Assembly (NCBI RefSeq): GCF_026898155.1
Contig: NZ_CP114029.1
Coordinates: forward strand, 4,692,001 to 4,756,000
Length of the DNA: 64,000 bases
DNA from: Jiella pelagia
GTDB lineage: Bacteria > Pseudomonadota > Alphaproteobacteria > Rhizobiales > Rhizobiaceae
Direction: 5' to 3'
The position numbers were made by a program, and so were the translations under genes. Shown in pieces: positions 11,414-20,616 of the stretch. The stretch's first letter is position 1. Every line of letters starts with the position of its first letter. Below the pieces are notes generated by a model, which was not told the DNA's origin, searched no databases, and saw only the letters and a list, made by a program, of their open reading frames with translations.

Positions 11414-12406
11414 TTGCCGAATCAAGCCGCCGATCTCGAACTTGCCGCCGTCACCAAGGCCTATGGCGAGACGATCGCCGTCGATGCCGTGTCGCTGAAG
11501 ATCCCGGCCGGTACCTATTGCTGCCTGCTCGGACCGTCCGGCTGCGGCAAGTCCTCGACGTTGCGGATGATCGCCGGCCATGAGTTCATCTCCGACGGCG
11601 ACGTGATGATCGGCAACACCGTGGTCAACGACCTGCCGCCGGCCAAGCGTGGTACGGCGATGATGTTTCAGAACTACGCGCTGTTTCCGCACCTGTCGGT
11701 TCGCGAGAACGTCGCCTTTTCCCTGAAGATGGCGGGGATCGGCAAGGCCGAGCGGCTGCGACGGGCCGACGAGCTGCTCGATCTGGTCGATATGGCAAAA
11801 TACGGCGAGCGGCTGCCGAGCCAGCTTTCCGGCGGCCAGCAGCAGCGCGTCGCGCTCGCCCGGGCCCTCGTCACTAATCCGACGGTGCTGCTCCTCGACG
11901 AGCCGCTGTCGGCGCTCGATCCGTTCCTCAGGATCCGCATGCGCGCCGAGCTGAAGCGCTATCAGCGCGAGTTCGGCATTTCCTTCATCCACGTCACCCA
12001 CAGCCAGGAGGAGGCGATGGCGCTCGCCGACATGGTGGTGGTGATGAATGACGGGCGCATCGAGCAGGTCGGTAGCCCACGCGAGGTCTTCAACGCCCCA
12101 AGGACGACCTTCGTCGCGAGATTCATGGGCGGCCACAACGTTGTGCCGGAAGGCGGCCGGAACTACGCCGTCAGGGCCGACAGGCTGAAGCTTGCCGCCG
12201 CGGCGCCAGCAGGCGCCGCCAGCAGCGCGACGGTCACCGACGTCGAGTATCAGGGCATGACCGTCCATGTCGCGATGACCCGCAAGGACGGCACCGAGCT
12301 TCTGGCGACGCTTCCGGAAGCAGAGTTCGACCGCGCGCCCGTTCAGGTCGGCGACACCGTCGAGGTCGCCTGGCAGCCGGCCGACCGGCACGAACTGGCG
12401 GCCTGA
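11414..12406 (+). CDS. ABC transporter ATPase, polyamine/Fe3+ type (PotA-like)
   Basis: This is the ATPase of the second importer. Walker A is GPSGCGKSSTLRM, the signature is LSGGQQQRVALARAL, Walker B is VLLLDEPLSALD, and the His-switch reads HVTHSQEEA. A C-terminal TOBE-like domain (about residues 240-330) contains YQGMTVHVAMTRKDG. The start is TTG 11414 with AAGG seven bases upstream; alignment of the first domain begins right there. Longer upstream reading has no homology-like character. Four more genes follow, all on the same strand. Confidence 0.9.
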   Translation: MPNQAADLELAAVTKAYGETIAVDAVSLKIPAGTYCCLLGPSGCGKSSTLRMIAGHEFISDGDVMIGNTVVNDLPPAKRGTAMMFQNYALFPHLSVRENVAFSLKMAGIGKAERLRRADELLDLVDMAKYGERLPSQLSGGQQQRVALARALVTNPTVLLLDEPLSALDPFLRIRMRAELKRYQREFGISFIHVTHSQEEAMALADMVVVMNDGRIEQVGSPREVFNAPRTTFVARFMGGHNVVPEGGRNYAVRADRLKLAAAAPAGAASSATVTDVEYQGMTVHVAMTRKDGTELLATLPEAEFDRAPVQVGDTVEVAWQPADRHELAA

Positions 12407-12458
12407 CCGCCCCCCTCTCCACAAGTCTTACATCGTTCAACACGGAGGAGCCCGAACC

Positions 12459-13742
12459 ATGACCATCCTGAAGGAAACCCGCGGCGGCATCACCCGCCGG
12501 TCGATCCTGAAAGCCTCGGCCGCGCTCGCCGGCGCCGGCGTCGTTACCAAGGTCACCGGCTTTCCGGCGATCGCCCAGGAGCCGGTGACGCTCCGCTATC
12601 TGTCGACGGCGGTGAACCAGTCACCGGCCATCGCCGCGAAGGCCGGCGAGGATCTCGGCATCAACATCGAGTACATCGCCGTCACCACCGATGACGTCGC
12701 CAAGCGCGTCATCACCCAGCCGAACTCCTTCGACCTGGTGGACACCGAATATTTCGCCCTGCCGAAGCTCCTGCCTTCCGGCAACATCATGGGCCTCGAC
12801 GCCTCGAAAATCACGCTGTCGGACAAGATCGCCTCGGTCATCCGCAACGGAACCGTCGACGGCAAGAAGGTCGGCCTCGACGGCACGGCGCCGACGGAAG
12901 TGCTCTACCTGCCGAGCGAGGAGGCGACGGAATTCGCCGGCGAGGAGACCGGCTTCCTCACCCTGATCCCGACCACCTACAACGCCGACACCCTCGGCAT
13001 CCGGCCGGATCTGATCGACGGCGAGGTGTCGAGCTGGGCCTCGCTGCTCGACCCGAAGTTCAAGGGCAAGGCGGCGACGCTGAACATCCCCTCGATCGGC
13101 ATCATGGACGCGGCGATGGCCATCGAGGCCAGGGGCGACATGACCTATGGCGACAAGGGCAACATGACCCGCGAGGAGATCGACAAGACCATCGCGGTGC
13201 TGATCGAGGCCAAGCGCAACGGCCAGTTCCGCGCCTTCTGGACCGACTTCAACGAGAGCGTCAACCTGATGGCGTCCGGCGAGGTGGTCATCCAGTCGAT
13301 GTGGTCGCCGGCGGTCACCGCGGTGCGGACCCAGGGCATCGAGTGCAAGTACCAGCCGCTGAAGGAGGGCTACCGCGCCTGGGCTTCCGGCTTCGGCCTG
13401 CCAGTGGCGATCGGCGAGCGCGAGAAGGACGCGGCCTACGAGTTTATCAACTGGTTCCTCTCCGGCTGGGCCGGCGCCCACCTCGCCAAGCAGGGCTACT
13501 ACACCGCCGTTCTCGAGACGACCAAAGAGGCCATGGAGCCCTACGAATGGGCCTACTGGTTCGAGGGCAAGGCGGCCGAGAAAGACATCATGTCGCCGGA
13601 CGGCAAGCTGCTCGAGAAGGCTGGTGCCATCCGCGACGGCGGCTCCTATGACGAGCGCATGGGCGCCGTCGCCTGCTGGAACGCCGTCATGGACGAGAAC
13701 ATCTACATGATCCGCAAGTGGAACGAGTTCATTGCCGCCTGA
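12459..13742 (+). CDS. ABC transporter substrate-binding protein, PotD/SBP family 8 type (Tat-exported)
   Basis: This is the periplasmic binding protein for the importer. ATG 12459 follows a GGAGGAG-type site. The N-terminus carries a twin-arginine motif (GITRRSILKASAAL) followed by a hydrophobic stretch ending GFPAIAQ, so it should be exported folded. The ~390-residue mature part has the polyamine/iron-type SBP fold with a late GFGLPVAIGEREKDAAYEFI segment. The ligand is probably a small cationic or amine compound, but this is inference from the PotABC partners. Confidence 0.9.
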   Translation: MTILKETRGGITRRSILKASAALAGAGVVTKVTGFPAIAQEPVTLRYLSTAVNQSPAIAAKAGEDLGINIEYIAVTTDDVAKRVITQPNSFDLVDTEYFALPKLLPSGNIMGLDASKITLSDKIASVIRNGTVDGKKVGLDGTAPTEVLYLPSEEATEFAGEETGFLTLIPTTYNADTLGIRPDLIDGEVSSWASLLDPKFKGKAATLNIPSIGIMDAAMAIEARGDMTYGDKGNMTREEIDKTIAVLIEAKRNGQFRAFWTDFNESVNLMASGEVVIQSMWSPAVTAVRTQGIECKYQPLKEGYRAWASGFGLPVAIGEREKDAAYEFINWFLSGWAGAHLAKQGYYTAVLETTKEAMEPYEWAYWFEGKAAEKDIMSPDGKLLEKAGAIRDGGSYDERMGAVACWNAVMDENIYMIRKWNEFIAA

Positions 13743-13746
13743 GGTC

Positions 13747-14709
13747 ATGACCGACACGATGGACGCTCCGGCCCGCGCCGGGGCGTCCACCGCCGAAAAA
13801 AGCATTTCGAGCGGCGCCCGCAAGCGCCGCACGAGCTGGACGCCGATGTGGGTCGCCTATCTCCAGGCGGCGCCGCTGGCGCTGGTCTTTCTCCTGTTCT
13901 TCATCCTGCCGCTGCTCGCGACCTTCGTCGTCTCGTTCTGGAACTACACCGAGTATTCGATCGAGCCGGCCTTCGTCCTGTCGAACTATCAGGACGTCTT
14001 CTACGGCTGTTTCTCGGGGTCTTCGGGCCTCTGCACGACCTTCGCGACCTATCTGTCGACGCTGAAATTTGTCGCCATCGTCTGGGCGACGACGCTCTTC
14101 ATCGGCTTCACGGTGGCCTATTTCCTGGCCTTCCACATCCGCACCCTGCCGATGCAGATCGCCCTGTTCATGGTCTGCACGATCCCGTTCTGGACTTCGA
14201 ACGTCATCCGGATGATCTCGTGGATCCCGCTGCTCGGTCGCAACGGGCTGGTCAATGAGACGCTGCAGTCCATCGGCATCGTCGACGCGCCGATCGAATG
14301 GCTGCTTTACTCCGACTTCGCCGTCGCTCTCGCCCTCGTCCATCTCTACACGCTGTTCATGGTGGTGCCGATCTTCAACTCGATGATGCGCATCGACCGG
14401 GCGCTGATCGAGGCGGCCTACGACGCCGGCGCATCCGGCTGGCAGACGCTGACCAATGTCATCATCCCGCTCGTCAAGCCGGGTATCCTGATCGGCTCGA
14501 TCTTCGTCGTCACCATCGTCACCGGCGACTACCTGACCATCGGCATCATGGGCGGCCAGCAGATCGCCTCGGTCGGCAAGACCATCCAGACCCAGATCAA
14601 CTTCCTGCAGTTCCCGATCGCAGCCGCCAACGCCATCGTGCTGCTGGCCGTGGTTCTCCTGACGATCTGGGGCATGCTGCGGCTCGTCGACATCCGCAAG
14701 GAGCTCTGA
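13747..14709 (+). CDS. ABC transporter permease, PotB type
   Basis: This is the first permease of the importer. ATG 13747 starts four bases after the binding-protein stop, with GAGG close by. A polar N-terminal tail of ~35 residues precedes six predicted membrane helices. The EAA loop reads EAAYDAGASGWQTLTNVIIP (about residues 220-240). The gene ends KEL-stop with GAGCTC at 14701-14706, one of only three intact copies of that hexamer in the window. Confidence 0.92.
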   Translation: MTDTMDAPARAGASTAEKSISSGARKRRTSWTPMWVAYLQAAPLALVFLLFFILPLLATFVVSFWNYTEYSIEPAFVLSNYQDVFYGCFSGSSGLCTTFATYLSTLKFVAIVWATTLFIGFTVAYFLAFHIRTLPMQIALFMVCTIPFWTSNVIRMISWIPLLGRNGLVNETLQSIGIVDAPIEWLLYSDFAVALALVHLYTLFMVVPIFNSMMRIDRALIEAAYDAGASGWQTLTNVIIPLVKPGILIGSIFVVTIVTGDYLTIGIMGGQQIASVGKTIQTQINFLQFPIAAANAIVLLAVVLLTIWGMLRLVDIRKEL

Positions 14710-14712
14710 GGA

Positions 14713-15612
14713 ATGGCCGCTGGATCCGCCTATCGCCAGGAAAGACGGCCGCGCTCCTTCTATGCGCTGGCGGTGTTCTTCGCGCTGTTCGTCGTCTTCC
14801 TCTATGGTCCCGTGGTGACCATCCTCACTTTGTCGTTCCAGGGCCCATCGGGTGGTCTCACTTTCCCGATGAACGGCTTTTCCTTCTACTGGTTCGAGCG
14901 GCTCTGGGGCGGCGGCGGCACGGTCGACATCGGCACGGCGTTCCGCCGCTCGCTTGCCCTCGGGTCGACGGTGATGGTGCTGACCGTCGTCATCTCGGTG
15001 CTGGCGGGCCTGGCCTTCCGAAGGAAGTTCGTCGGCTCGACGCCGCTCTTCTACGTCGCCATCGCCAGCCTGATCGTGCCGTCGATCGTCGTCTCGCTCG
15101 GCATCGCGCTCGAGTTCCGCATCGTCGACGACGTCTTCCGGCCGATCCTGTCCTCCATCGGCCTCGTCTCCCGGCGCGGCAACTCGCTGGGTCTCTTCAC
15201 CTCGGGCCTCGGGGCGCATCTGTCCTGGACGTTGCCCTTCGGCCTCTTGATCATGTTCGCGGTCTTCAACCGGCTGGACAAGAGCTACGAGGAGGCGGCG
15301 CGCGATCTCGGCGCCTCGAATTTCCAGAGCTTCCGATATGTGATCCTGCCGATGATCGCGCCGTTCCTGATCGGCATCGCGCTGTTCGGCTTCACGCTGT
15401 CCTGGGACGAGATCGCCCGCTCCAGCCAGACCATGGGCTCCACCAACACGCTGCCGCTGGAACTGGCAGCCCTCACGACGACGGTGACGACGCCGGAGAT
15501 CTACGCCCTCGGCACTTCGGTGACGGCGGTGTCCTTCACCGTCATCTTCGGGACGCTCGCTGCCTTCATCCTGCTGCAGAGACGGCGGCAACGACGGGCG
15601 CTGGCGGATTGA
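14713..15612 (+). CDS. ABC transporter permease, PotC type
   Basis: This is the second permease of the importer, starting three bases after PotB ends. It has six predicted helices and an EAA loop reading YEEAARDLGASNFQSFRYV near residue 195. A periplasmic insertion (about residues 135-160) makes it slightly longer than E. coli PotC. With 11414-14709 it forms a complete Pot-type system. A 167-bp gap without recognisable signals follows. Confidence 0.92.
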   Translation: MAAGSAYRQERRPRSFYALAVFFALFVVFLYGPVVTILTLSFQGPSGGLTFPMNGFSFYWFERLWGGGGTVDIGTAFRRSLALGSTVMVLTVVISVLAGLAFRRKFVGSTPLFYVAIASLIVPSIVVSLGIALEFRIVDDVFRPILSSIGLVSRRGNSLGLFTSGLGAHLSWTLPFGLLIMFAVFNRLDKSYEEAARDLGASNFQSFRYVILPMIAPFLIGIALFGFTLSWDEIARSSQTMGSTNTLPLELAALTTTVTTPEIYALGTSVTAVSFTVIFGTLAAFILLQRRRQRRALAD

Positions 15613-15779
15613 AGCTGCGATGGATATTCCTCGGCAAAATCCATCGCCCGCGTGACAATTTCGCCGCCCCTCAAGTCCGGCAATGCCGTAAAAGTCTGGT
15701 GACTGCGACGTTGCTCCGTACGTCCAAGCATCAGGCAACATTGCCGGAGCCCGAAGCGCCGTCAGACTGAGGGGACATC

Positions 15780-16550
15780 TTGCGGATCTCGATCGTCAAT
15801 CCGAACTCCACCCGGTCGATGACCGACACCATCGCCCTCGCGGCCCGCCAGGCTGCGGCGCGGGGCACCGAAATTCTCGCCTATCAGAACGATGCCGGGC
15901 CGGTTTCGATCGAGGGGCATGTCGACGGCGCGCTCGCCGTGCCGGGGCTTCTCCATGCGCTGGCGATCGCGGAGCGGGACGGGGCGGACGCGCACATCAT
16001 CGCCTGTTTCGACGACACCGGGCTCGATGCGGCGCGCTCGATCCTGCAAGGGCCGGTGATCGGCATCGGCGAAGCGGCAGCGCGCATGGCAACGCTGGTG
16101 GCGCGACGGTTTTCCGTCGTCACCACGTTATCGGTGTCCGTGTCAATTCTGGAAGACAATCTCATCCGGGCCGGGCTCTCCTCGCTGTGCGCCAGCGTGC
16201 GGGCCTCGGAACTCCCTGTGCTTGCCCTCGAGGCGGATCCCGAGGCGGCTAATATCCGGATCTCCGAGGAGATTGCCCGGGCCATTGACGAGGATGGCGC
16301 CGAGGCGATCGTGCTCGGCTGCGCCGGTATGGCGGAATTCGCCGCCAGCCTCTCGGAGCGCCACGGCGTGCCGGTGATCGAAGGCGTGTCGGCGGCGGTC
16401 AAGTTGATGGAGGGGGCGGCGGCTCTCGGCCTGAAGACCTCAAAGCGCGGCGGCTATGCCGTGCCGGGACGAAAGCACCAGGGGTTTGCCTATCCTGAGG
16501 GCATGATCGTCCATTCGGGCGAAGCCGCCGACACGGAGCCGGCAGAGTGA
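15780..16550 (+). CDS. Aspartate/glutamate (hydantoin) racemase family protein
   Basis: This is a cytoplasmic cofactor-independent racemase with two catalytic cysteines, visible in IIACFDDTGLDAAR (about residue 75) and VLGCAGMAEFAASL (about 182). The N-terminus IVNPNSTRSMTDTI is typical of hydantoin and Asp/Glu racemases. The start is TTG 15780 behind GAGGGGA. It overlaps the GNAT gene by four bases. Together with the amidohydrolase further on, it hints that the imported compound is a cyclic amide or N-modified amino acid. The exact substrate is unknown. Confidence 0.85.
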   Translation: MRISIVNPNSTRSMTDTIALAARQAAARGTEILAYQNDAGPVSIEGHVDGALAVPGLLHALAIAERDGADAHIIACFDDTGLDAARSILQGPVIGIGEAAARMATLVARRFSVVTTLSVSVSILEDNLIRAGLSSLCASVRASELPVLALEADPEAANIRISEEIARAIDEDGAEAIVLGCAGMAEFAASLSERHGVPVIEGVSAAVKLMEGAAALGLKTSKRGGYAVPGRKHQGFAYPEGMIVHSGEAADTEPAE

Positions 16551-17419
16551 CCGGGGCCGGGATTCAAGGCTCCGGCAGGATCGACATCCGCGCCATGAGC
16601 CCGACCGAGTTGGAACTGGCTGCCGAATGGGCCGCGCAGGAAGGGTGGAACCCCGGCCTCGGCGACGCAGAGGCCTTTGGCGCCGCCGATCCGGCTGGCT
16701 TCCTGATGGCGTTCCTCGATGGCGAACCGGTCGCCTCGATTTCCGTCGTCGCCTATGGCGAGAGCCAAGGCTTTCTCGGTTTCTACATCGTCAGGCCGCA
16801 ATTGCGGGGACGTGGCATCGGCTGGGCCCTCTGGCAGGCCGGCATGGCCCGCCTCGGGGATCGCTCGATCGGCCTCGACGGCGTCATCGATCAGCAGGCG
16901 AACTACGCCAAGTCCGGCTTCGTGCTGAAACACCGCAACATCCGCCATATGGGCCCTGCGCCACAGCCGGCCGCAGCGGCGGAGACCGCGCGGGCGATGA
17001 GCCCGGACGATCTCGCCGGGCTCATCGCCTTCGATGCGGCGCATTTTGGCACCGAGCGCGCGGCCTTTCTGGAATCATGGCTCCGGACAAACGGTCATGT
17101 CGCCCGGCTGGCAGTCGGCGATGACGGGGAGATACAGGGCTATGGCGTGGTGCGTCCGGCCCGGACCGGCTTCAGGATCGGCCCGCTGTTCGCGCAGACG
17201 CCGGATTTGGCGGCCGACATCTTCGATGCGCTGGCGCGCACCGTCCCGCCCGGCGAAAGCATCATCCTCGACGTTCCCGAGCCGAACGCTGCCGCCATCG
17301 CCCTTGCCGAGCGACACGGCCTGAAGCCGATCTTCCAAACGGCCCGCATGGTCAAGGGCGAGGCGCCGTCGCTGCCGCTCGACAGGATCTTCGGCGTCAC
17401 AAGCTTCGAACTCGGCTGA
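16547..17419 (+). CDS. GNAT family N-acetyltransferase (two-domain, YitH/DUF1248 type)
   Basis: This is a predicted acetyl-CoA-dependent N-acyltransferase of 290 aa. The N-terminal half has the acetyl-CoA-binding motif VRPQLRGRGIGWALWQ (about residues 84-100). The C-terminal half is a second GNAT-like domain seen in the YitH/HolE group. GTG 16547 overlaps the racemase stop, so the genes are coupled. Its acceptor is unknown; by context it may modify an intermediate or detoxify the imported amine. Confidence 0.8.
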   Translation: MTGAGIQGSGRIDIRAMSPTELELAAEWAAQEGWNPGLGDAEAFGAADPAGFLMAFLDGEPVASISVVAYGESQGFLGFYIVRPQLRGRGIGWALWQAGMARLGDRSIGLDGVIDQQANYAKSGFVLKHRNIRHMGPAPQPAAAAETARAMSPDDLAGLIAFDAAHFGTERAAFLESWLRTNGHVARLAVGDDGEIQGYGVVRPARTGFRIGPLFAQTPDLAADIFDALARTVPPGESIILDVPEPNAAAIALAERHGLKPIFQTARMVKGEAPSLPLDRIFGVTSFELG

Positions 17420-17438
17420 CGTTCAGGGAAGGGCGGTG

Positions 17439-18671
17439 ATGTTCGAATTCGTCCTGCGCGAGGCCCGGATCGATGGCCGCGACGACTTGGCCGACATCGG
17501 CGTCATCGGCGGCAGCATCGCTGCCATCGAGCCGCGACTGCCGGAAGGCGCGCCGGATCGTTCGGCCGAGGGCCGCTTCGTCTGCACCGGCTTCGTCGAC
17601 GCCCACATCCATCTCGACAAGGCCGGGATTCTCGATCGCTGCCCGATCTGCGAGGGCACGCTCAAGGAAGCGGTTTCGCTGACAGCCGCCGCAAAGGCCG
17701 GTTTCAGGGCCAACGACGTCCACGCCCGTGCCGAAACCGTGCTGAAACAGGCGATCGTCTCAGGCACCATGGCGATGCGCAGCTTCGTCGAGACGGACCC
17801 GCGCGTCGGCCTTGCCTCTTTCGAGGCGCTGACCCAGCTGAAACGGGACTATGCGTCGATGATCGACCTCGACCTCTGCGCCTTTGCGCAGGAGGGGCTC
17901 ACCCAGGAGATGGCGACCTACGATCTGCTAATCGCCGCGCTCGAACACGGTGCGACCAGCGTCGGCGGCTGCCCCTATACCGATCCCGATCCTGCCCGGC
18001 ACATCGATCTCGTCCTCGACCTTGCCGAGCGCTTCGCCGTGCCGGCGGACTTCCACATCGATTTCGACCTCGACCCCGAAGGCTCTGATCTGCCGGCTCT
18101 GATCAGTTCCGTAAAGGCGCGAGGCCTTCAGGGGCGCGTCTCGGTCGGGCATGCCAGCAAGCTTTCGGCGATGGCGCCGGAGCGGTTTCGCGAACTCGCG
18201 GGTCAACTTGCAGAGGCCGATGTCGGCGTCGTCGTCCTGCCGGCGACGGATCTTTATCTGATGGGCCGCGGTGCCGAGCGGCTGGCACCACGCGGCATGG
18301 CCCGGGCCGATCTCCTCGCAAAGGCCGGCGTGAGAACGGCGGTCGCCACCAATAACGTCCTCAACCCGTTCACGCCATTTGGCGACGCCTCGCTGATCCG
18401 CATGGCCAATCTCTACGCCAATGTTGCGCAGCTCGGCACGGACGAGCAGATCGCCCAGAGCTTTGGCATGATCGGCGAAGCCGCCGCCTCGGTCCTTGGG
18501 CTCTTGCGGGATTCCGCCCCGACGGTCGGCGCGCCGGCCGATCTCCTCATCCTCGATGCGACAAGCGCCATCGAGGCGGTCCGCCGCATCGCTCAGCCGA
18601 TTGCCGGATGGAAGAAGGGTAGGCAGACATTCGAACACCCGCTGCCGCGGCTCCTGCGGCTGTCGTCCTGA
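17439..18671 (+). CDS. Cytosine deaminase-like amidohydrolase with divergent metal site
   Basis: This metal-dependent hydrolase belongs to the CodA/AtzC-like part of the amidohydrolase superfamily. The first metal motif is FVDAHIHLDKAG (about residues 54-65). Later ligands appear in DFHIDFDLDPEG and VGHASKLS. Where E. coli CodA has HVDVSD and GHDDVFDPWYPLG, this protein has SFVETDP and TNNVLNPFTPFGD, so the usual late Asp ligand is Asn. The C-terminal composite domain (ADLLILDA) is normal. ATG 17439 fits an AAGGG site better than GTG 17436. Whether it is a deaminase or ring amidase cannot be told. Confidence 0.8.
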   Translation: MFEFVLREARIDGRDDLADIGVIGGSIAAIEPRLPEGAPDRSAEGRFVCTGFVDAHIHLDKAGILDRCPICEGTLKEAVSLTAAAKAGFRANDVHARAETVLKQAIVSGTMAMRSFVETDPRVGLASFEALTQLKRDYASMIDLDLCAFAQEGLTQEMATYDLLIAALEHGATSVGGCPYTDPDPARHIDLVLDLAERFAVPADFHIDFDLDPEGSDLPALISSVKARGLQGRVSVGHASKLSAMAPERFRELAGQLAEADVGVVVLPATDLYLMGRGAERLAPRGMARADLLAKAGVRTAVATNNVLNPFTPFGDASLIRMANLYANVAQLGTDEQIAQSFGMIGEAAASVLGLLRDSAPTVGAPADLLILDATSAIEAVRRIAQPIAGWKKGRQTFEHPLPRLLRLSS

Positions 18672-18827
18672 GAGTCATATGATGGACGGCGCCCACGTCG
18701 TGCCCCTCACCTTCAGCCGGTCTGAGACGACGCGGGTGCCGCCGGTGAGAGACGAGGGATCGCCGCCGGATGCGGGATGACCGGGGCGGCCGCGCCGTCG
18801 CGGCCAATGGGCAGTCCGGCGCGCGGA

Positions 18828-19742
18828 TCACCTGTTTCCGGCCGCTTCCCGCAACCATTCGATCAGGCCGGGCCGGATCGTCTCGATCCCCTTGTAGGCG
18901 ATCTTCGCCTCGTCGAGCGCGGCCAGTTGATCGGCGAGCCCGGAGAGATTCGTCATCGCCAGCTTGTGGCGGGCGATCGCCGCCAGCGGGTCGCTGTAGA
19001 TGCGGATGGTGAAGACGAGAGCGCCGGTTCGCGGCAGCCTGCGCAATGTCTGGCGTTCGACCCGAATGTGGACGGTCCCGGCGTCGACGTCTTCGGGCCA
19101 GGCCGAGCGCTCGGTCTTCGACTTTGGGCGGTGCAGCTCGCCATTCGGATAAAGCGACCAGTTGAGCCGCCAGACCGGCCTTTCCGGCTGCAGATTGTCG
19201 AACATGCGGTTGATCAGAACGGCATTGCGGCTGCCGGCGGCAAAGCCCGGCACATTGGCGTGGATCGCATCCATCGGCCGATCGAACTTCTCGGCCAGCG
19301 ACCATGAGGAGGGAAACGACAAGTGCCCGGCGGAAAGCCGCCAGCCGTCCTCCTCGCGCTGCAGGATCACGAGATCGTCCGACACGAGCAGCCCCGCTCT
19401 GGCGAGGGGCGGCAGGCTTTCGTCTGCGATGTCGACGCGTTCCCCGCCGATCCGGACGATCGTGCCGTCCTTTTGCCAGATGGCCGGATGGCGCTCCGTC
19501 AAGTGGGCGACGAGGAGGCTGAGCAGTTCGTCCTGCGCCGCCCGCGATCGCTCGGTCTGGCGAAAGACGGTGTCGAAACGGTCCGCGAGCAGGGTTCGCT
19601 TCTCGGCAAGATGACGTTCCAAATCCGCGTCCGGCTCGATCCATTCGTGCGGATCGAGGGTCCTCAGGCCGATGGTGAAGGGCGTGGCGCTGCCGTCATA
19701 GGGCGCGTAGCGCGGAGGCTGGTCCTCTGTGCGCACGCTCAT
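18828..19742 (-). CDS. Heme-dependent oxidative N-demethylase family protein (DUF3445)
   Basis: This 304-aa protein belongs to the DUF3445 family, whose characterised members are heme enzymes that oxidatively N-demethylate amines, including the catalytic subunit of dimethylamine monooxygenase. Visible family features are VWRLNWSLYPNGEL, DAGTVHIRVERQTLRRLPR and the C-terminal KGIETIRPGLIEWL. A paralogue (dmmD) lies at 40761-41828. Here it is the last gene of an operon with phnX (69-bp gap) and an FAD amine oxidase, without its own reductase gene. It may demethylate an N-methylated aminophosphonate; that is inference from context. Confidence 0.82.
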   Translation of the reverse strand: MSVRTEDQPPRYAPYDGSATPFTIGLRTLDPHEWIEPDADLERHLAEKRTLLADRFDTVFRQTERSRAAQDELLSLLVAHLTERHPAIWQKDGTIVRIGGERVDIADESLPPLARAGLLVSDDLVILQREEDGWRLSAGHLSFPSSWSLAEKFDRPMDAIHANVPGFAAGSRNAVLINRMFDNLQPERPVWRLNWSLYPNGELHRPKSKTERSAWPEDVDAGTVHIRVERQTLRRLPRTGALVFTIRIYSDPLAAIARHKLAMTNLSGLADQLAALDEAKIAYKGIETIRPGLIEWLREAAGNR

Positions 19743-19811
19743 GACGTCGAAACCAAACGGGTTCGCGAGGGGGTCGAAGGCTGGAGGATCGCCGCTCGAT
19801 TCATCTCTACA

Positions 19812-20597
19812 TCACTCCGATCGCGCCAGCCGCTCGATCAGGGCAGGGAGATCGGCGACGGTGTCGATGACGTGGGTCGCGCCGGCAGCTTTCAATTTTG
19901 CGGAGACGCGTTCGCGGATCGGCGCTTTCCCGGCCTCGTCCATCGCCAGGAATTCCTCGAGGGTGAGGCCGGCCTCATTGCCCGATAAAGCGACCCCGAC
20001 GGTGACGCAGCCGGCGGCGACGCCCTCGGCGATGCCCGGCTCGGTGTCGTCGACCTTGATGACGGCCGAGGCCGGATGGACCATCAGGTCGAGGAAGCAC
20101 TTGTACATGCCCATCGGCGTCGGCCGGCCGAGCGGCAGGTCGTCGGCGCAGACGAGGTTTTCTGGCGAGAAGCCCTGTTCGGCGGCGAGCGGCAGCACCC
20201 GCTCCATGATCGCGCGGGTGTAGCCGGTGGTCGAGCCGACCTTCATGCCCTTCGCCTTCAGCCAGGCGAACGTCTCCGCGGCGCCGGGGATGAGGGTGCA
20301 GTAGTCGCCGACCACCTCGACAATGCGCGGCACGAAGACCTCGTAGACTCGGTCGATCGCGGCCTCGTCGGGCGCCGCGCCCTGCGCCTCCTGCCAGCGC
20401 GCGGCGATGTGCGGCTCGCCGAGCATGGCGGCGATATGGGCGCGTTTCGGCAGGCCCATCGGCTCGCGGGCGTCGGCGATCGTCGCCTCGACGCCGAACT
20501 CCGCGAAGGTCTCGACGAAGGCGCCCATCGGCGCGAAGGAGCCGAAGTCGATGACGGTGCCGGCCCAGTCGAAGATGACGGCTTTGAATTCAGGCAT
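19812..20597 (-). CDS. phnX: Phosphonoacetaldehyde hydrolase (phosphonatase)
   Basis: This HAD-superfamily enzyme cleaves phosphonoacetaldehyde to acetaldehyde and phosphate. The nucleophile loop is VIFDWAGTVIDFG (residues 6-18). The Schiff-base Lys lies in MGLPKRAHIAAML (about residue 50). The later motifs GSTTGYTRAIM and CADDLPLGRPTPMGM complete the active site. Length is 261 aa, as usual. The gene starts 19 bases after the FAD oxidase ends, supporting co-transcription. The amine-removing step is presumably the FAD oxidase or the divergent aminotransferase, since no phnW is present. Confidence 0.93.
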   Translation of the reverse strand: MPEFKAVIFDWAGTVIDFGSFAPMGAFVETFAEFGVEATIADAREPMGLPKRAHIAAMLGEPHIAARWQEAQGAAPDEAAIDRVYEVFVPRIVEVVGDYCTLIPGAAETFAWLKAKGMKVGSTTGYTRAIMERVLPLAAEQGFSPENLVCADDLPLGRPTPMGMYKCFLDLMVHPASAVIKVDDTEPGIAEGVAAGCVTVGVALSGNEAGLTLEEFLAMDEAGKAPIRERVSAKLKAAGATHVIDTVADLPALIERLARSE

Positions 20598-20616
20598 CCC
20601 GGTGATCCTTCGAAGG

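Noticed and set aside
13729..15741. Long open frame of ~670 codons opposite the two Pot-type permeases
   Set aside because: It is an antisense shadow typical of GC-rich DNA: the encoded sequence is Arg/Asp/Gln-rich with no domains, while the plus strand has clear permease motifs.
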